Assembly (NCBI GenBank): GCA_025345505.1
Contig: JANVCC010000120.1
Span: forward strand, 6,574,855-6,638,854
Origin: Todiramphus chloris collaris
Taxonomy: Eukaryota > Chordata > Aves > Coraciiformes > Alcedinidae
Reading direction: 5' to 3'
DNA length: 64,000 nucleotides
Shown here: in pieces, positions 40,746 through 50,784 of the stretch
Layout of the letters: each line of letters starts with the position of its first letter
Position numbering within the stretch: position 1 is the stretch's first letter
The notes under the pieces: generated by a model
What the model saw: the letters and a program-made list of their open reading frames with translations, nothing else
Told to the model about the DNA's origin: nothing
The model's database searches: none
Position numbers and translations under genes: made by a program

Positions 40746-43700
40746 CGTTGTGTACTCGGTAGTCCTGTCCCTGCCTGTAACAGATTTCACTGATGTATTT
40801 TTTAATACAGAAAACTATGTGAAAAGTAAACCTGCCCCTGATTCTGTCTGATCAAAGCCCATCTGTGTCTGTCATTTCTGATCAAATGCTGCTTCCTCCA
40901 CCTCCTAGCCTCACACTCCTGGGGGAGATGTTGGGGCCGTAGGATGTACCCTGCCAGCGAGCTGCCCGGGCACTGGGAGATGCTCTGCCAGCTGGTGCTC
41001 TGAACTCTCACCCTGCCCTCCCCGTAGCTGAGCAGTGAAATAGCAGGACCACCTTTTGCACTGGGACGCTCGATAGAACGTTCAGGGAAAACAAAACCAT
41101 TCTGCAAAGGTGAGCGTGCAGGTCTGCAGGGGATGAAAGAAGCCTGAGCTGTGTCTGTTGCACACGGGTGCGCCCAGAACCTCAGTATCGGCAGGAGTGG
41201 GGAAGGATCTGGGAATTTCTGTATTTCCTGGGCATCCCCTGCAAGAGCACAGCTGCCTGCGCCCGCTCCCTCCTTCCCTGACCGGCCCCGGGGATCGGCA
41301 AGGCAGGAGTTTGGAGAAGCTGTTGGGAGGGCTGGCTTTCGTTGGGTGGGGATTATCTGAAAATAATCCACCACTGAGGTTTTCCTGAATAGACATGAAA
41401 AGCGATGCTCCCCTAGAATGAAGTAGTGTATTTGTACTGGATGAGGAACGTACTCACTTTTCTTTCTCTCAAGACCCTCACTCTTCCTAGTCTGTGAACA
41501 CTCTCACGTACATTAATTTTTTCCAGGTAGTTGGACTGAAAGATACCCGCCTTTCATGTTCTCTCAGCAAGGAAAGTAAAATCATTTGAAACTTGGCTGG
41601 CTAAAAGCAAAGCTTTTGGACTTCGTGTTGCGATAACTCCCTTTACTCAGTGGCTCTGAGATGAGAAAGGTTTTGGTGCAGTTCCGTGATAATAATTTAC
41701 AGATAGTTTCAGTTTCGGTTTCTCTGGTCGGGTTCCTCCTGCTTGGCCGCCCTTTGTCAACAGTGAGCATTGACCAGGGTGTGCCTGGGCTGCGTTCCTC
41801 GGCAGCCTGGCTGAATTTACAGAATGGATTATCTCCAAGGATTGAAGGATATTTATAGACCAGGCACACAGCAGCAAAGTTCTGAACACGTAGACAAGGT
41901 TGTTTGTAATAAACACACCTGAGTCATGCAACGATGTTTATTACTTGAAATATTCTTTCAAGGAGGAAAAATCATGCCGTAGTCTCAGTCTGGATGGAGA
42001 AATAACAAAGATGAATGCAAGGAAGGAAACTCGGAGGTGATGCTTCCTGCTTACAGGGTTGCTGGAGAGCTTGGCAGCGAGCGTGCTGCGTGCCCGGTGC
42101 TGAGGGTGTTCCGCAAGCCTTGGGATTTTGTTTGAAATCCTTCTGGACTGTGGAGTTACCTCCGCAGTGCCAGCAGCTTCCTGGTGGTCCTCACTGCAAA
42201 CCTGCTGCTCACTCCTGGCTTCGGTTGGCTAAGGAAGGGAACCAGGGGCACGTGGGATGCCACAGAATTAGGTGCAAAAAGAAGTTAAATTGTCTTAGGC
42301 GTTATTCTGCTGACTACTGATGTAAAACCCCTGGATTGCTCCTCAGAGACTTGGAATAAATTGGCAGCAAAGCCCCTAATTCCACGTTTCCCCTGGGAGT
42401 GCTCCCAGAAGGGCGAGCGCAGGGTCACAGGAGAGACTCCAGTTATGCAATATAATTTGTATTTCTTGGAAACAATCTCAGTATCTTTTCTCCATCCCAT
42501 GAGCAATAGTTCCACTGTTGCCTTAAAAAAAAAAAAACCCTGAACAAACGGTCGTGTATAAAACCTTTATGGTGCTGCTCTCCAACCAGCAGCAGCAGCC
42601 TGAGCAGAGTTAGAGTAGCAGCTTTGAGCAGCTGAGCTACGGAGCAGTTATTGTCCCTTTCTTTTGCAAGAGAAACTCTCAAGGCTTGGCAATGGCGTTT
42701 TGTAACCGAGTCCCCAGAATGTGTAAAAATCATGGACCGTTGCTGGGGAGAAAGTCTAGAAGGGGTTTTAGGAGCAATGGAGCTGGACGGGAGCATCCTC
42801 TGCCTCTTGGAGCTGCAGGTCTTGCCTCACTGAGGTTGGTGTGAGTGGAGCTGTTGTGAGCCACCTCTTTTCACCTCCTCATCCTCTGCAGATGGTGTGG
42901 CAAGAGTAGTTCCTACTCAGTCACCTCCTTTCTTGTCTTACTGTGGTCAGATCATGAGAGAAGTCTCTTTCCCTGGCATGATGGCTGCAGATTTGTTGCT
43001 TTTTATCTTCCCCAGAAGGAAACTTTTGGCTTGAACAGGGAATAGAGTGGCTTGGCACAATATTACTGAGTTTGTTAAGAAGTTGACTCCAGCCCTTTTA
43101 TTTTAGAAGGTAGATATTTTAAATTAAGGAGGAAATTATTTAGTCTGACCACTGGCATGAGCAGATCTGCTCTAACTTCATCCCGTGGCCCCCATGTCAA
43201 GCTCATGGCACCCGGCTGAGCTGTAAGATCTTGCATTTATCTCTTCAGCTTCCTCCCCTTGCCATTTCCAAGAAGCACTCAGTAACTTTTCTTTTGTCTT
43301 GTGCTTTCTGAGGAAACTATTCTGGACGTGCCAGAAAGAGCAAGTAATAACAGAGCGAGTGGTGGCAGAGGAGCCATTGCAGGGTGCTGGGAAAGGTGCT
43401 TTGGGCAGGAGGGAGATTGAACACAGCAAGGAACTCTCAGGGGTATCGAAGGGTCTAGATTCCATCGTTTCATTTTCAAAGCACTTCACTTGGATTCTAT
43501 TAAGGAAAAGGAGCCAATGTGGGTCGTGGATGGCACCTGAACTGAAAAGGTGCAGTTCCTGTACCCGGCGTGGCAGCTCCTCTGCTGCCTGTTGCCAGTG
43601 GCAGGATCTGCAACGGCTTTTTTCTTTGTCAGTTCCCATCGATGGTTCCATCCACTGGTGGTCCAGGGAGTGTTGCAGGGGTGTAGAATGGTTTTTAGAG

Positions 43701-45030
43701 TCATAAAGGCTCAAAGGAACTCGGGCATCTTGGATTCTTCTAGCCACAGGACTTGCACTTCCATTGGACGTAACGCTGACGAAGGTAATGGTTTCTCAGC
43801 AGAGGTATGGTTTTTATTAAAGAAAGAAAACCCTGAAATATCTCCAATTATCCCCTGCTCAGAGGGAAAGAGGGAATTCATTACAGTTAAACACTCTAGC
43901 TAAACAAAGCATCAAACACCAGACCTCAAAATGCATCCCAAGTGCACAACCTGAATTAACCCTAACGTGGTCCAGCCTCCCGGTGTTCGGGCTCGCAGAT
44001 GCAGGCTGCGGTAGCCACGGTAGCCACGGCTTGGTTATCTTTGTGGTTCATAGTCAACTATTAGATAAGCCAATGAGCAGCATACCTGGGAGCTTCAGTC
44101 TACGAGTCTTGGGCTTTTTACTCTTTTTGACATATTTATGACACAAAAGGCCTTTTGGACACGCTTGGAGCCAGACTTCTTCCTTTAAGAGAAGGGTGTG
44201 GGTAATGGCTCTTGACTTCCTCCCCAGACATGGCACTGACTCAGTTAGAGAGTCCAGGGTACACGTCCCATCACTGCTGTTGTATCGGTGAAGCCTCCTG
44301 TTTCGTCCCTTGCCAATCTGTACCTCGGTTGTACCCACCTGTAAAACGGCCAGACCTTCCTACCTCGTTTGGGTATTATGAGGCTAGACTCTGTAGGATG
44401 CTTTGCAGCCCCATGATGAAAGGTGCTATATAACTCTGCAAAGTGTTACTTCAAAAGATTTAAATAGGTCACCAGTGCATCATAACCTATATTAAAAAGA
44501 CGTTTTTCTTATATGAGAATTTATAGAGTTCAATGTATGGTATTAATAAGTGAATTATTGAGACCCCAAAAATAGTTTTTGTTTTAATCGTATCTGTATT
44601 CTGGAAAAGTGATTAAAAACCTTTAACCATAATAAAAGAGTATATCCTCATTTCCTGTATGATGTTGGAATCTAAATTTAAAAGCAGAACTTCACATTTT
44701 TAAAGGGGGGTGAGTGTGTGCGTGCGGTGTTAGCGGTTTCTAAGCCAGCGTTCATATAGCAGCTGAATATCTTCCCAGCAGGGCTTGGCCTTTCCCACGT
44801 GTCTGTGGAGCAGCTCACGCCGAGTTTTGCTCCTCTTTGAAGCTTCTGGGGTAGGCTTTTAATTGGATCAATCACCAGCAGAGTTTGTGAGGAGGAGCCA
44901 GGCCCTGCTCAAGCAGTTCCCGAGGTGCTCAGCGAGCACAGGAGTCCTGGGGACTGAACATCGACCTCCCTGCTGAAGGCACGTGGTGGGTTCCTGGGCC
45001 CCGACAGCACGACAACCACCACGAGACCAA
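40746..45030. other. Intergenic region ZMYM4-ISG12 gene
   Basis: Short ORFs occur on both strands but none shows recognisable protein similarity, plausible exon structure or coding bias. A plus-strand AATAAA at 44631-44636 lies in an AT-rich tract (44440-44660) and could end a longer ZMYM4 3' UTR or an unknown RNA. I see no tRNA, rRNA or transposon ORF. Confidence 0.5.
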
Positions 45031-45045
45031 CACTTGCAAAGCACC

Positions 45046-45051
45046 TTTATT
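45046..45051 (-). terminator. Polyadenylation signal of the ISG12-family gene
   Basis: TTTATT on the plus strand, AATAAA on the minus strand, about 135 bp after the stop codon: a short 3' UTR. Confidence 0.75.
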
Positions 45052-45182
45052 GGTTTCCATGTACTCATTGCTCAAGTGGATCTGCAACTCTTAAGAGGGC
45101 AGCAGAGGGGCTGGAGGGGTCTGCGGGGGCTTCCCAGCGCGTGCCACATTGCCTGGCACTAACCTGGGGCTCAGGAAACTTC

Positions 45183-45307
45183 TTATCTTTTCTTGGGGTC
45201 ATTATTTGGAGTTCTCTTCCTAGATGCCAGGGTACTGACTGCTGCACCGAGAGACCCCAGAGCAGATGCCAGTCCGATTTTGGTAGCAAGAGAGAAACCT
45301 GCAGCGC
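45183..45307 (-). CDS. ISG12-family gene, terminal exon
   Basis: 125 nt after acceptor tcttcgcag. Encodes [20 protein letters not shown], then [20 protein letters not shown] and TAA at 45185-45183. It replaces the usual short hydrophobic end of mammalian IFI27 with a basic tail. Confidence 0.92.
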
Positions 45308-46225
45308 CTGCGAAGACAAAGAGGTGAGATGTCCTGGGACCATCGATGCTGCCTGCTGAGGGACTGAGCACTGGGCAGAGGTAGCCAAGAACTTCTCCTG
45401 GGCAGGGATAGTCAGGGTCCTCTCCACCTTGTGCCAGGGAGCCAGCCTGGGAGCAGGCTCTGCTCCCTGATCACAGCCAGCCCCTTTCTGCTGTCCTTTT
45501 CTGGCCCCAGCCAGCGCTGCCACTGAATGCAGGCGTTACCCTTGCCAGAAGAGCAGATGCCACCTGCAGAGTCCCTGGTGCCCTTGGCCTTGGTGCAATA
45601 CCCCAGCAAGTCCCAACTCTTCCTGCCACATAGGGGATTTACCCCTTCCCCTGCCTCCCAACTCACCGACCGACTGCAGCACAGCCACAATGCTGCCAGC
45701 AGCCACTCCTCCGCCGTTGGCCACGGCAGCTGCCGACATCATCTTGGCAGCAAGGGACCCGGCGGCGATGCCAGCTCCCGTAAACCCTATCGCGCCGATG
45801 ACCGCCGGGATGCCAATGAGTGCCACTCCTGCAGGCAGGACACCACGGCCTTAGGGTGCTGCTCCCTGTGACCCGCATCCCCCCCGCCACCCGCACCGGA
45901 TCCGGCCTCCCAGGAAGGATGAGGTGTCAGAGGGGGGGTGAGGGCTGTGGGGGGAGGGATGGGGCCACCCCATCCTGGGGAGGAGAGGAGAGCCATGCAG
46001 GGCTGCAGCAGCGGGCACGGGCACATTTCCAGGCACAGGCGGGCACATTTCCAGGCACAGGCTGACCCACCACCTTGCAGCAGCACCCAAAGTCCACCCA
46101 GAACTCGCAGTCCCTTCAGCCCAGCTGTGTCCCCCAGTAACAGACCGGGGAGAGGACTCATCCAGCAACAGGTCCTCACCTACTCCGACAGCAGCTCCAA
46201 TGGCTACTTCTTTGGTTGTACTCAT
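45183..46225 (-). CDS. Interferon-induced ISG12 (IFI27/IFI6) family protein, 110 aa, three coding exons
   Basis: Exons 46180-46225, 45667-45828 and 45183-45307 (minus strand) join in phase to 333 nt: 110 codons plus TAA. The product starts [14 protein letters not shown] and carries the family core [20 protein letters not shown] followed by [20 protein letters not shown]. Gly/Ala-rich hydrophobic segments predict two or three membrane helices. The tail [12 protein letters not shown] is basic. Members are small mitochondrial or ER membrane proteins induced by type I interferon that modulate apoptosis and antiviral defence (family knowledge). The first ATG used lies five bases inside exon 2, so a 5' exon is expected upstream. 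Neither human ZMYM4 nor KIAA0319L has such a neighbour. I cannot assign IFI6 versus IFI27-like orthology from sequence alone. Confidence 0.92.
45667..45828 (-). CDS. ISG12-family gene, core exon
   Basis: 162 nt after acceptor cctgcag. Encodes [40 protein letters not shown] and [13 protein letters not shown]: the conserved ISG12 motif. Donor GTCG|gtgagt. Confidence 0.94.
46019..46062. repeat. Tandem duplication, 2 x 22 bp
   Basis: GGGCACATTTCCAGGCACAG plus GC repeated twice with no mismatch, in the first intron between the start-codon and core exons of the ISG12-family gene. Confidence 0.9.
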
Positions 46226-46230
46226 CACCA
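46180..46230 (-). CDS. ISG12-family gene, exon with start codon
   Basis: Acceptor ttcttag precedes TGGTGATGAGTAC on the minus strand; ATG at 46225-46223 opens 46 coding nt encoding [15 protein letters not shown]. Donor GTAG|gtgagg at 46180. The five bases 46226-46230 are 5' UTR, or coding if translation starts in an upstream exon. Confidence 0.88.
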
Positions 46231-46500
46231 CTAAGAAGGAAAAAGTCAGGCAGGAGTGAAGGCAGGAAAGCTTCGCTCAGGGGAGGTTGATCGCCCAGTG
46301 CCAGGCAGGGCAGGGTTGGTGGGGTCAGTGGCAGCTCCCCCAGCTCACCAGACCCCCCCCCAGCTTCAGCTGCCCCCAGCCCCTGCAGCCCCCTCGGGCT
46401 GTGGCCAGTGACTGGGAGCAGCCTCACTGCTGCCGTGCTGGGAGGAGAGGGGAGAAGGGGCCGCTGCTGCAGTGCCCACCGCCCACAGCCACCCTGCCCA

Positions 46501-46510
46501 CCATTGGTTA
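46501..46510 (-). promoter_or_regulatory. CCAAT box upstream of ISG12-family gene
   Basis: TAACCAATGG on the minus strand, about 280 bp upstream of the start-codon exon. Because the first (5' UTR) exon is not located, its distance from the transcription start is unknown. Confidence 0.25.
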
Positions 46511-46554
46511 CCCATTCTACCTGCCCACTATTGCCTGCCTTCCTGCTCACCTTG

Positions 46555-46800
46555 TTCCTTAATTTCTGCTCACCTAGCTCCTTGTCTTTCACCTCTCCTT
46601 TCTCCTTGCCTTCATTTTTGCCTTCACCTTGTCCTCATCTCCTCCTTTTCCCTTGCCCTTGTGCTTGCCTTCATTTTTGCCTTCATCCTTGCCACTGTGC
46701 TTGCCTTCATCCTTGCCTTCCTGCTCACCAAGAAGCCCATCTTCTCGCTCACTGTCCTGGCCATGTTGTTGCTCATTGTATTTCTTGCCTTACAGATCAT
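46555..46800. repeat. Imperfect pyrimidine-rich minisatellite upstream of ISG12-family gene
   Basis: Repeated CTTGCCTTCATTTTTGCC and CTTGCCTTCATCC units, strongly pyrimidine-biased on the plus strand. Both strands stay open: plus reads as a very hydrophobic Leu/Ala/Phe-rich peptide, minus as a Lys/Arg/Met-rich one, as expected from a repeat rather than from a gene. Confidence 0.6.
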
Positions 46801-47430
46801 CATGCTGCTGGACAGCGGGTCCCTGATGGTACAGAACTGATGCCCGTGGCCGGCCCGGACCCCCTCCCACGAGAGCCCCTCACCCCTCAGCCCCCCGGTG
46901 CCCCTGCTCAAAAGCAGAGGGAGTTTGGCCGCACGCTCAGGGGCCGGTGCCCCGTGTGCCCCCCACTGCCCTGCTGCGGGGCCTGGACCCCGGGAGCTTA
47001 CCCATGGTGGGCTGGAATGGGGGGGCTCCTGCAGCGAGACTTGCGCAGGGTCCGGGCTGAGCCTGGTCCTTCAGGGAGCAAGAACAAGAGATTCTTCCCA
47101 GGGCGGTGTGGGTGGCAGGGCCTTCACCTCCTCCTGCCTGGGCACCCCCAGAGACCCCCCTCGCACCCCACCCTGACCCCCAAGAGTCCCCAACCACCGC
47201 ACAGCAGCAGAGACCCCCCAAACCCTGCCTTTCTTCTCAGCCCAGGGCTGCCCGCACGCTCAGCCAGCCCAGCGGGGTGAGCAGCGCCCCCCTTTCCAGT
47301 GCCCCTCAGAAAAGGGGTGCTGTCCCCAGACACCCCCCTGAGCCCCCAGCACCCTGTGCCACCCACCTGTCCGTGCTGCAGGGCGAGAGCGAAGTGCAGG
47401 GGCGCTGGCAGCAGGAACCCCGGGTGATGA

Positions 47431-47450
47431 AATTGTTTGCTTTCGTTTAA
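47431..47450 (-). promoter_or_regulatory. IRF-type (AANNGAAA) element upstream of ISG12-family gene
   Basis: The minus strand reads TTAAACGAAAGCAAACAATT, which contains one exact IRF core AANNGAAA (AAACGAAA) and an adjacent AAAC. It is not a full GAAANNGAAA ISRE. It lies 1.2 kb upstream of the start-codon exon at the edge of a CpG-rich stretch. It is an obvious place to look for interferon control of the gene, but the match is partial. Confidence 0.3.
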
Positions 47451-47870
47451 CCCTTGGCGCGGGTGGTTCTGCTGGAGCAGGAGGTGCCCGGGCAGTGGGG
47501 CTGCGGCTCCCTCCTCCCGAGTGGCTCAGAGCCCAGGACCGTGCCCCGCGGGGAGCCCCCGCAGCCCCCGCACAGGGCACCGGGGCTGCGCTCGGGAGGA
47601 TGCGCGGGGCAGGGGAGGCTCCTCAGGGCACGGCCCCGGCAGCCGGGGCTTCGTGGGGCATTTCCCAGCGGGGCAGGAGCTGGTTCTGCAGCAGGACCCC
47701 GGGCAGCGCGGAGATTTCCCCCGGTGCAGCCCCTCCGGACCCCCCCTGCCCCAGGGAGGGGAGCAGGGGTCGCTCCCGGGCTGCCCCCGTCCCCCGTCCC
47801 TCCCCTCCCCGGGTCGGTCCCCACTCGGCGCAAGCGGAGCCAGGAGACGAGGTGAAGGTCTGCGTTGGGA
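47451..47870. other. CpG-rich segment upstream of ISG12-family gene
   Basis: Dense CpG sequence between the IRF-like element and the poly(A) signal of the next minus-strand gene. Long overlapping ORFs on both strands reflect GC bias. It may be part of a promoter. Confidence 0.35.
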
Positions 47871-47874
47871 CATC

Positions 47875-47880
47875 TTTATT
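47875..47880 (-). terminator. Polyadenylation signal of the unidentified minus-strand gene
   Basis: TTTATT on plus, AATAAA on minus (context CCAAATAAAGATG), just past the gap. It supports a real transcript end here, between the unknown exons and the ISG12-family gene. Confidence 0.55.
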
Positions 47881-47907
47881 TGGAGTGCGGGTACAAAGAG
47901 CGGGGGG

Positions 47908-47917
47908 NNNNNNNNNN
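47908..47917. other. Assembly gap (10 N)
   Basis: Ten consecutive N. The bases directly after the gap (from 47918) repeat 47699-47747 almost exactly, so the gap size is nominal and the flank may be a false duplication. Confidence 0.99.
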
Positions 47918-48360
47918 CCGGGCAGCGCGGAGATTTCCCCCGGTGCAGCCCCTCCGGACCCCCCTCCCTTCACCAGGCAGCCTGGAAATCCATCCAAAGC
48001 CCCGTTTTGCAAACCCCGTTTCCCCTCCTTGCTGCACCCACTGCTGACCATGATCCCCCCAGGGGCAGGGTGCTGCCAGCCCACCCAGCACAGCCCCCCC
48101 GGCCCGGGCAGCGAGGGCACCCTGGGTGCTGTAGCGCATGTGCCGCTGCAGCTGGTTGAAGGGGACCAAATCCAGTTGCAAGTTGATCTGGTTCCTTTTG
48201 ACCAGCCCCAGGGACACATCATCTCTCCGGAGGTACCGCCTGGGCCGGTGCTGGGGCGGGGGGGTGTCCCGGTGCGAGGGCCCCAACCCAAAAATACATA
48301 CTTCTTAACATTCCATAACGCCGGCCGACTCCATATGGGCATATGAAGAAGTATGTAGGG
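47918..48360 (-). CDS. 3' exons of an unidentified minus-strand gene (partial, broken by assembly gap)
   Basis: Two exons can be joined on the minus strand. The upstream one ends at 48302 with ...WNVKK and a consensus gtatgt donor; its own acceptor is uncertain (48325-48400). The downstream one begins at 48239 after a cag acceptor and reads RYLRRDDVSLGLVKRNQINL, then QLDLVPFNQLQRHMRYSTQ. It has mixed codon use and few low-complexity residues, unlike the GC-driven ORFs around it. It stays open to the N gap at 47917, so the stop lies in or beyond the gap; the residues after ...RYSTQ are Gly/Ala/Pro-rich and may not be translated. An AATAAA signal follows the gap at 47880. I do not recognise the protein. 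A further candidate exon (FTVTTGSFQSPTTRS) lies at about 48434-48484. Short Trp/Arg/Pro-rich exons of this kind occur in small axonemal proteins, but that is only an impression. Confidence 0.4.
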
Positions 48361-48433
48361 TTGGGAGGGAGAGGCAGGTGGCATTGGGCTGGGCACACTG
48401 GGCACGAGGCCGCCTGTTGCTCCTGGCAGCACC

Positions 48434-48484
48434 CACCAGCTCCGGGTGGTGGGACTCTGGAAGGAACCAGTGGTCACAGTGAAG
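48434..48484 (-). CDS. Possible further exon of the unidentified minus-strand gene
   Basis: After a polypyrimidine acceptor (CCCACCTTCAG) the minus strand reads TTCACTGTGACCACTGGTTC and onward, translating FTVTTGSFQSPTTRS, up to a gtgggt donor. The phase can be joined to the CGGCCGGCG frame of the next exon if that exon starts at the AG of CATATGGAG. The evidence is only splice-site and composition based. Confidence 0.2.
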
Positions 48485-50776
48485 TCTGAAGGTGGGCAGG
48501 GGCTGTGGGTAACGCCTCTTGCCCACCCGGCCCCCGGTGCATCCCCGGCGGTGGCACTGCCCATATGGTCCTGTAGTGCCTGCAGCCCTGCCAGAGCAAG
48601 GGCACCCGCTGCTCGAGGAGCAAAACAGTTCCGTGGCCAACGCACGTGCCTGGGACGCAGGTCCCCTGCGCTGGCTGCAGGGTGCTGGGGTTGGCGATGT
48701 GCCCGCAGCCTGGTATCCTGGCCAGCGGCTGCCCTTGGCCAGCCCTGGAAGACCCCAGGACGCAGCCAAGTCTCAGCAGGGGGGCACTGTGAGGGGCTGC
48801 CCCTCCAAGGAGACGGGGCCGTGACCAAGCATTGTGTCCTCTGAGCCCGCATGGGCCAGCACAGAGGGGTGGGGGCCGGAGGTGGCTGCCTGCTTCCGCA
48901 GGGGGAGCCCCCACTGGCCCTGCCTCTTGGCACGGGTCCCCACCACTGCCGTTCCACTGGGTCGGGATGTGCCAGCTGCAACCCCTTGGCACTCAGCAGC
49001 CCCCAGCACCACGCAGCGCCCTGTCCCCTGTCCCACGCAGCCCCTGCAGTGTCTGCAGCTTGGTGCAGCTGGGGCCAGCACTAGGGGAGACCCACTTGCC
49101 ACAACCCACCCACTCTGCTGGCTCATTTGCAAGGCTGGCAGAAGGACCTGGGTGTCCGTGCAGGGGAGACTGGAGATGCCTTTGCCCAAGGGAGGCGGGG
49201 GCTTCATCTGAGATCTCAGGGACCAGAGACCAGGATGGGGTTGTGGAGAGACTCCACAAGGGCAAGGCAATGAAATAGGCGAGTGTCACCACAGCCCAGC
49301 CACACCTTGACCATGGTGACCTTCCTACCCCTAGATTCATGGAGTGATGTCATGGTGGGCGCAGGGACCCATCGTAGGGGTCCCAACCATGCACCCTTCC
49401 AGGATGGGGGAGCAAGGGGTGTGCAAGGGGCCAGGAGGAGGGCAGGAGGGATGTGGGGCTGGCCAGGCCTGGTGCGGCCGTGACTCAGCGCTGGGAGCCG
49501 TGGCCACACACGCTGCAGCTCGCTGCAAGGAGCTGGTGGGTGCCAAGTGCATGTTCACAGCACTGTTCCCACTTGCAGCACCCACAGGCAGCAGAGGCCC
49601 TGCTCGTGGCCCCTGGAGCCACCAGCCATTGTTATGGGGCACATGGCTGCTGCCAGCACACCCACAGTCCCCCCAGTATGCTTCACCAGCACCCCAGGAC
49701 CTCCAGCATGTCCAGTTTCCAGGGACCTGGCACTGGGGATCCCAGTGATGCAGTTCCCAGGACTCAAATCCCCAGCCCAGCAGCAACAATGGGGCAGAGT
49801 GTGTCCAGATAGACCAGCATCCATCACCCCAAAAAGCAGACTGTGCCTCACCCCGAAAAGCAGACTGTGCGGGTGTCCCAAGGCCAGAGGCTGCAGAGAT
49901 GCACCCAGTTAACCCTCCGGGCTCCGCTGGTCCCGCGGAGCAGCTCGATGCTGCCGCACAGTTTTACTGTAGGGATGCAGGGGATCCCGGGGACCAGCAG
50001 GGCTGTCAGGGCACAGCAGGAACCAAAAGCCAGTGGCAGCACCCACCCCAAACCCCCAGAGCCAGAGCACAGGGTGAGGGGGTCTCGCATCCCATCCCAG
50101 TTCGGCTCCATCCACCTCAGCTGACTTTGGGCAGCCCCCCAGGACTGCGGTGCTAGAGGTACCCCAGCCCAGCCTGGGGGGCCCACACAGCCCCACCTCA
50201 CAGCACGGTCTCCGCAGCCCTTGCCTGGGCTCTCCTGGTGACCTTGGAGGGCCTCACCGAGCACTGCAGGATACTTACAGCATCCAGGACATCCCCATCT
50301 CCCCCAGACACAGCCCAGGCCACCTCTGCCTGCTCCCAACGCCCCTCCTTGCCGCTACCCTCTCCCACAGTCCCTCTCTGCCCCCTCTATGCCCAGACAT
50401 TCCCGATCATCAGCAGAAGCCCCTCTGCAGTCCTGGGACTGCCCCCACCACCACAGGCAGCCCCAAGCCCCCCCCCAGCCCCAGCAATGCCCTTGAGAGC
50501 TGCAGAGGTGTCCCAGAGCCAAAGGCCTCCAGGGAGCTCTGCCCTGGGGCAAGCCCCTATCCCACAGCTCCTCTGTGCCCCGACACCAGCCGGGAGCCTC
50601 CAACCTGGACAGCACCCAGGTACCCCGAGAGCAGGTCCCTGCCCCTGGCAGGGCAGCTCGAGGGCACTGGAGGCAAATGGCCTTGCAGGGAGGGAGGCAG
50701 AGGAGCCAGGGGGCTGCTGGGGCCGGCTGTGGTGGCACCCATGTGCTTGCACGGCACCCAACAGCCCCAGCCTGGC

Positions 50777-50784
50777 TATAAAAG
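50777..50784 (+). promoter_or_regulatory. TATA box (TATAAAAG), orphan
   Basis: GGCTATAAAAGGAAGC is an excellent TATA context in otherwise GC-rich DNA on the plus strand. No ATG-led coding exon that I can support follows within several hundred bases. Confidence 0.3.

Noticed and set aside
46408..47280. 290-codon plus-strand ORF
   Set aside because: Consists mostly of the pyrimidine minisatellite and Pro-rich sequence. No splice or domain evidence.
48122..48239. Second ISG12-family copy upstream of the first
   Set aside because: I searched the 47.9-53 kb minus strand for the Gly/Ala core ([14 protein letters not shown]) and found none. The exon here encodes a different protein.
47623..48981. 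452-codon minus-strand ORF
   Set aside because: It runs through the N gap and through Pro/Gly/Arg/Ser-rich GC-driven sequence, with competing long ORFs on the other strand. Only short parts overlap plausible exons; the ORF as a whole is not a gene.
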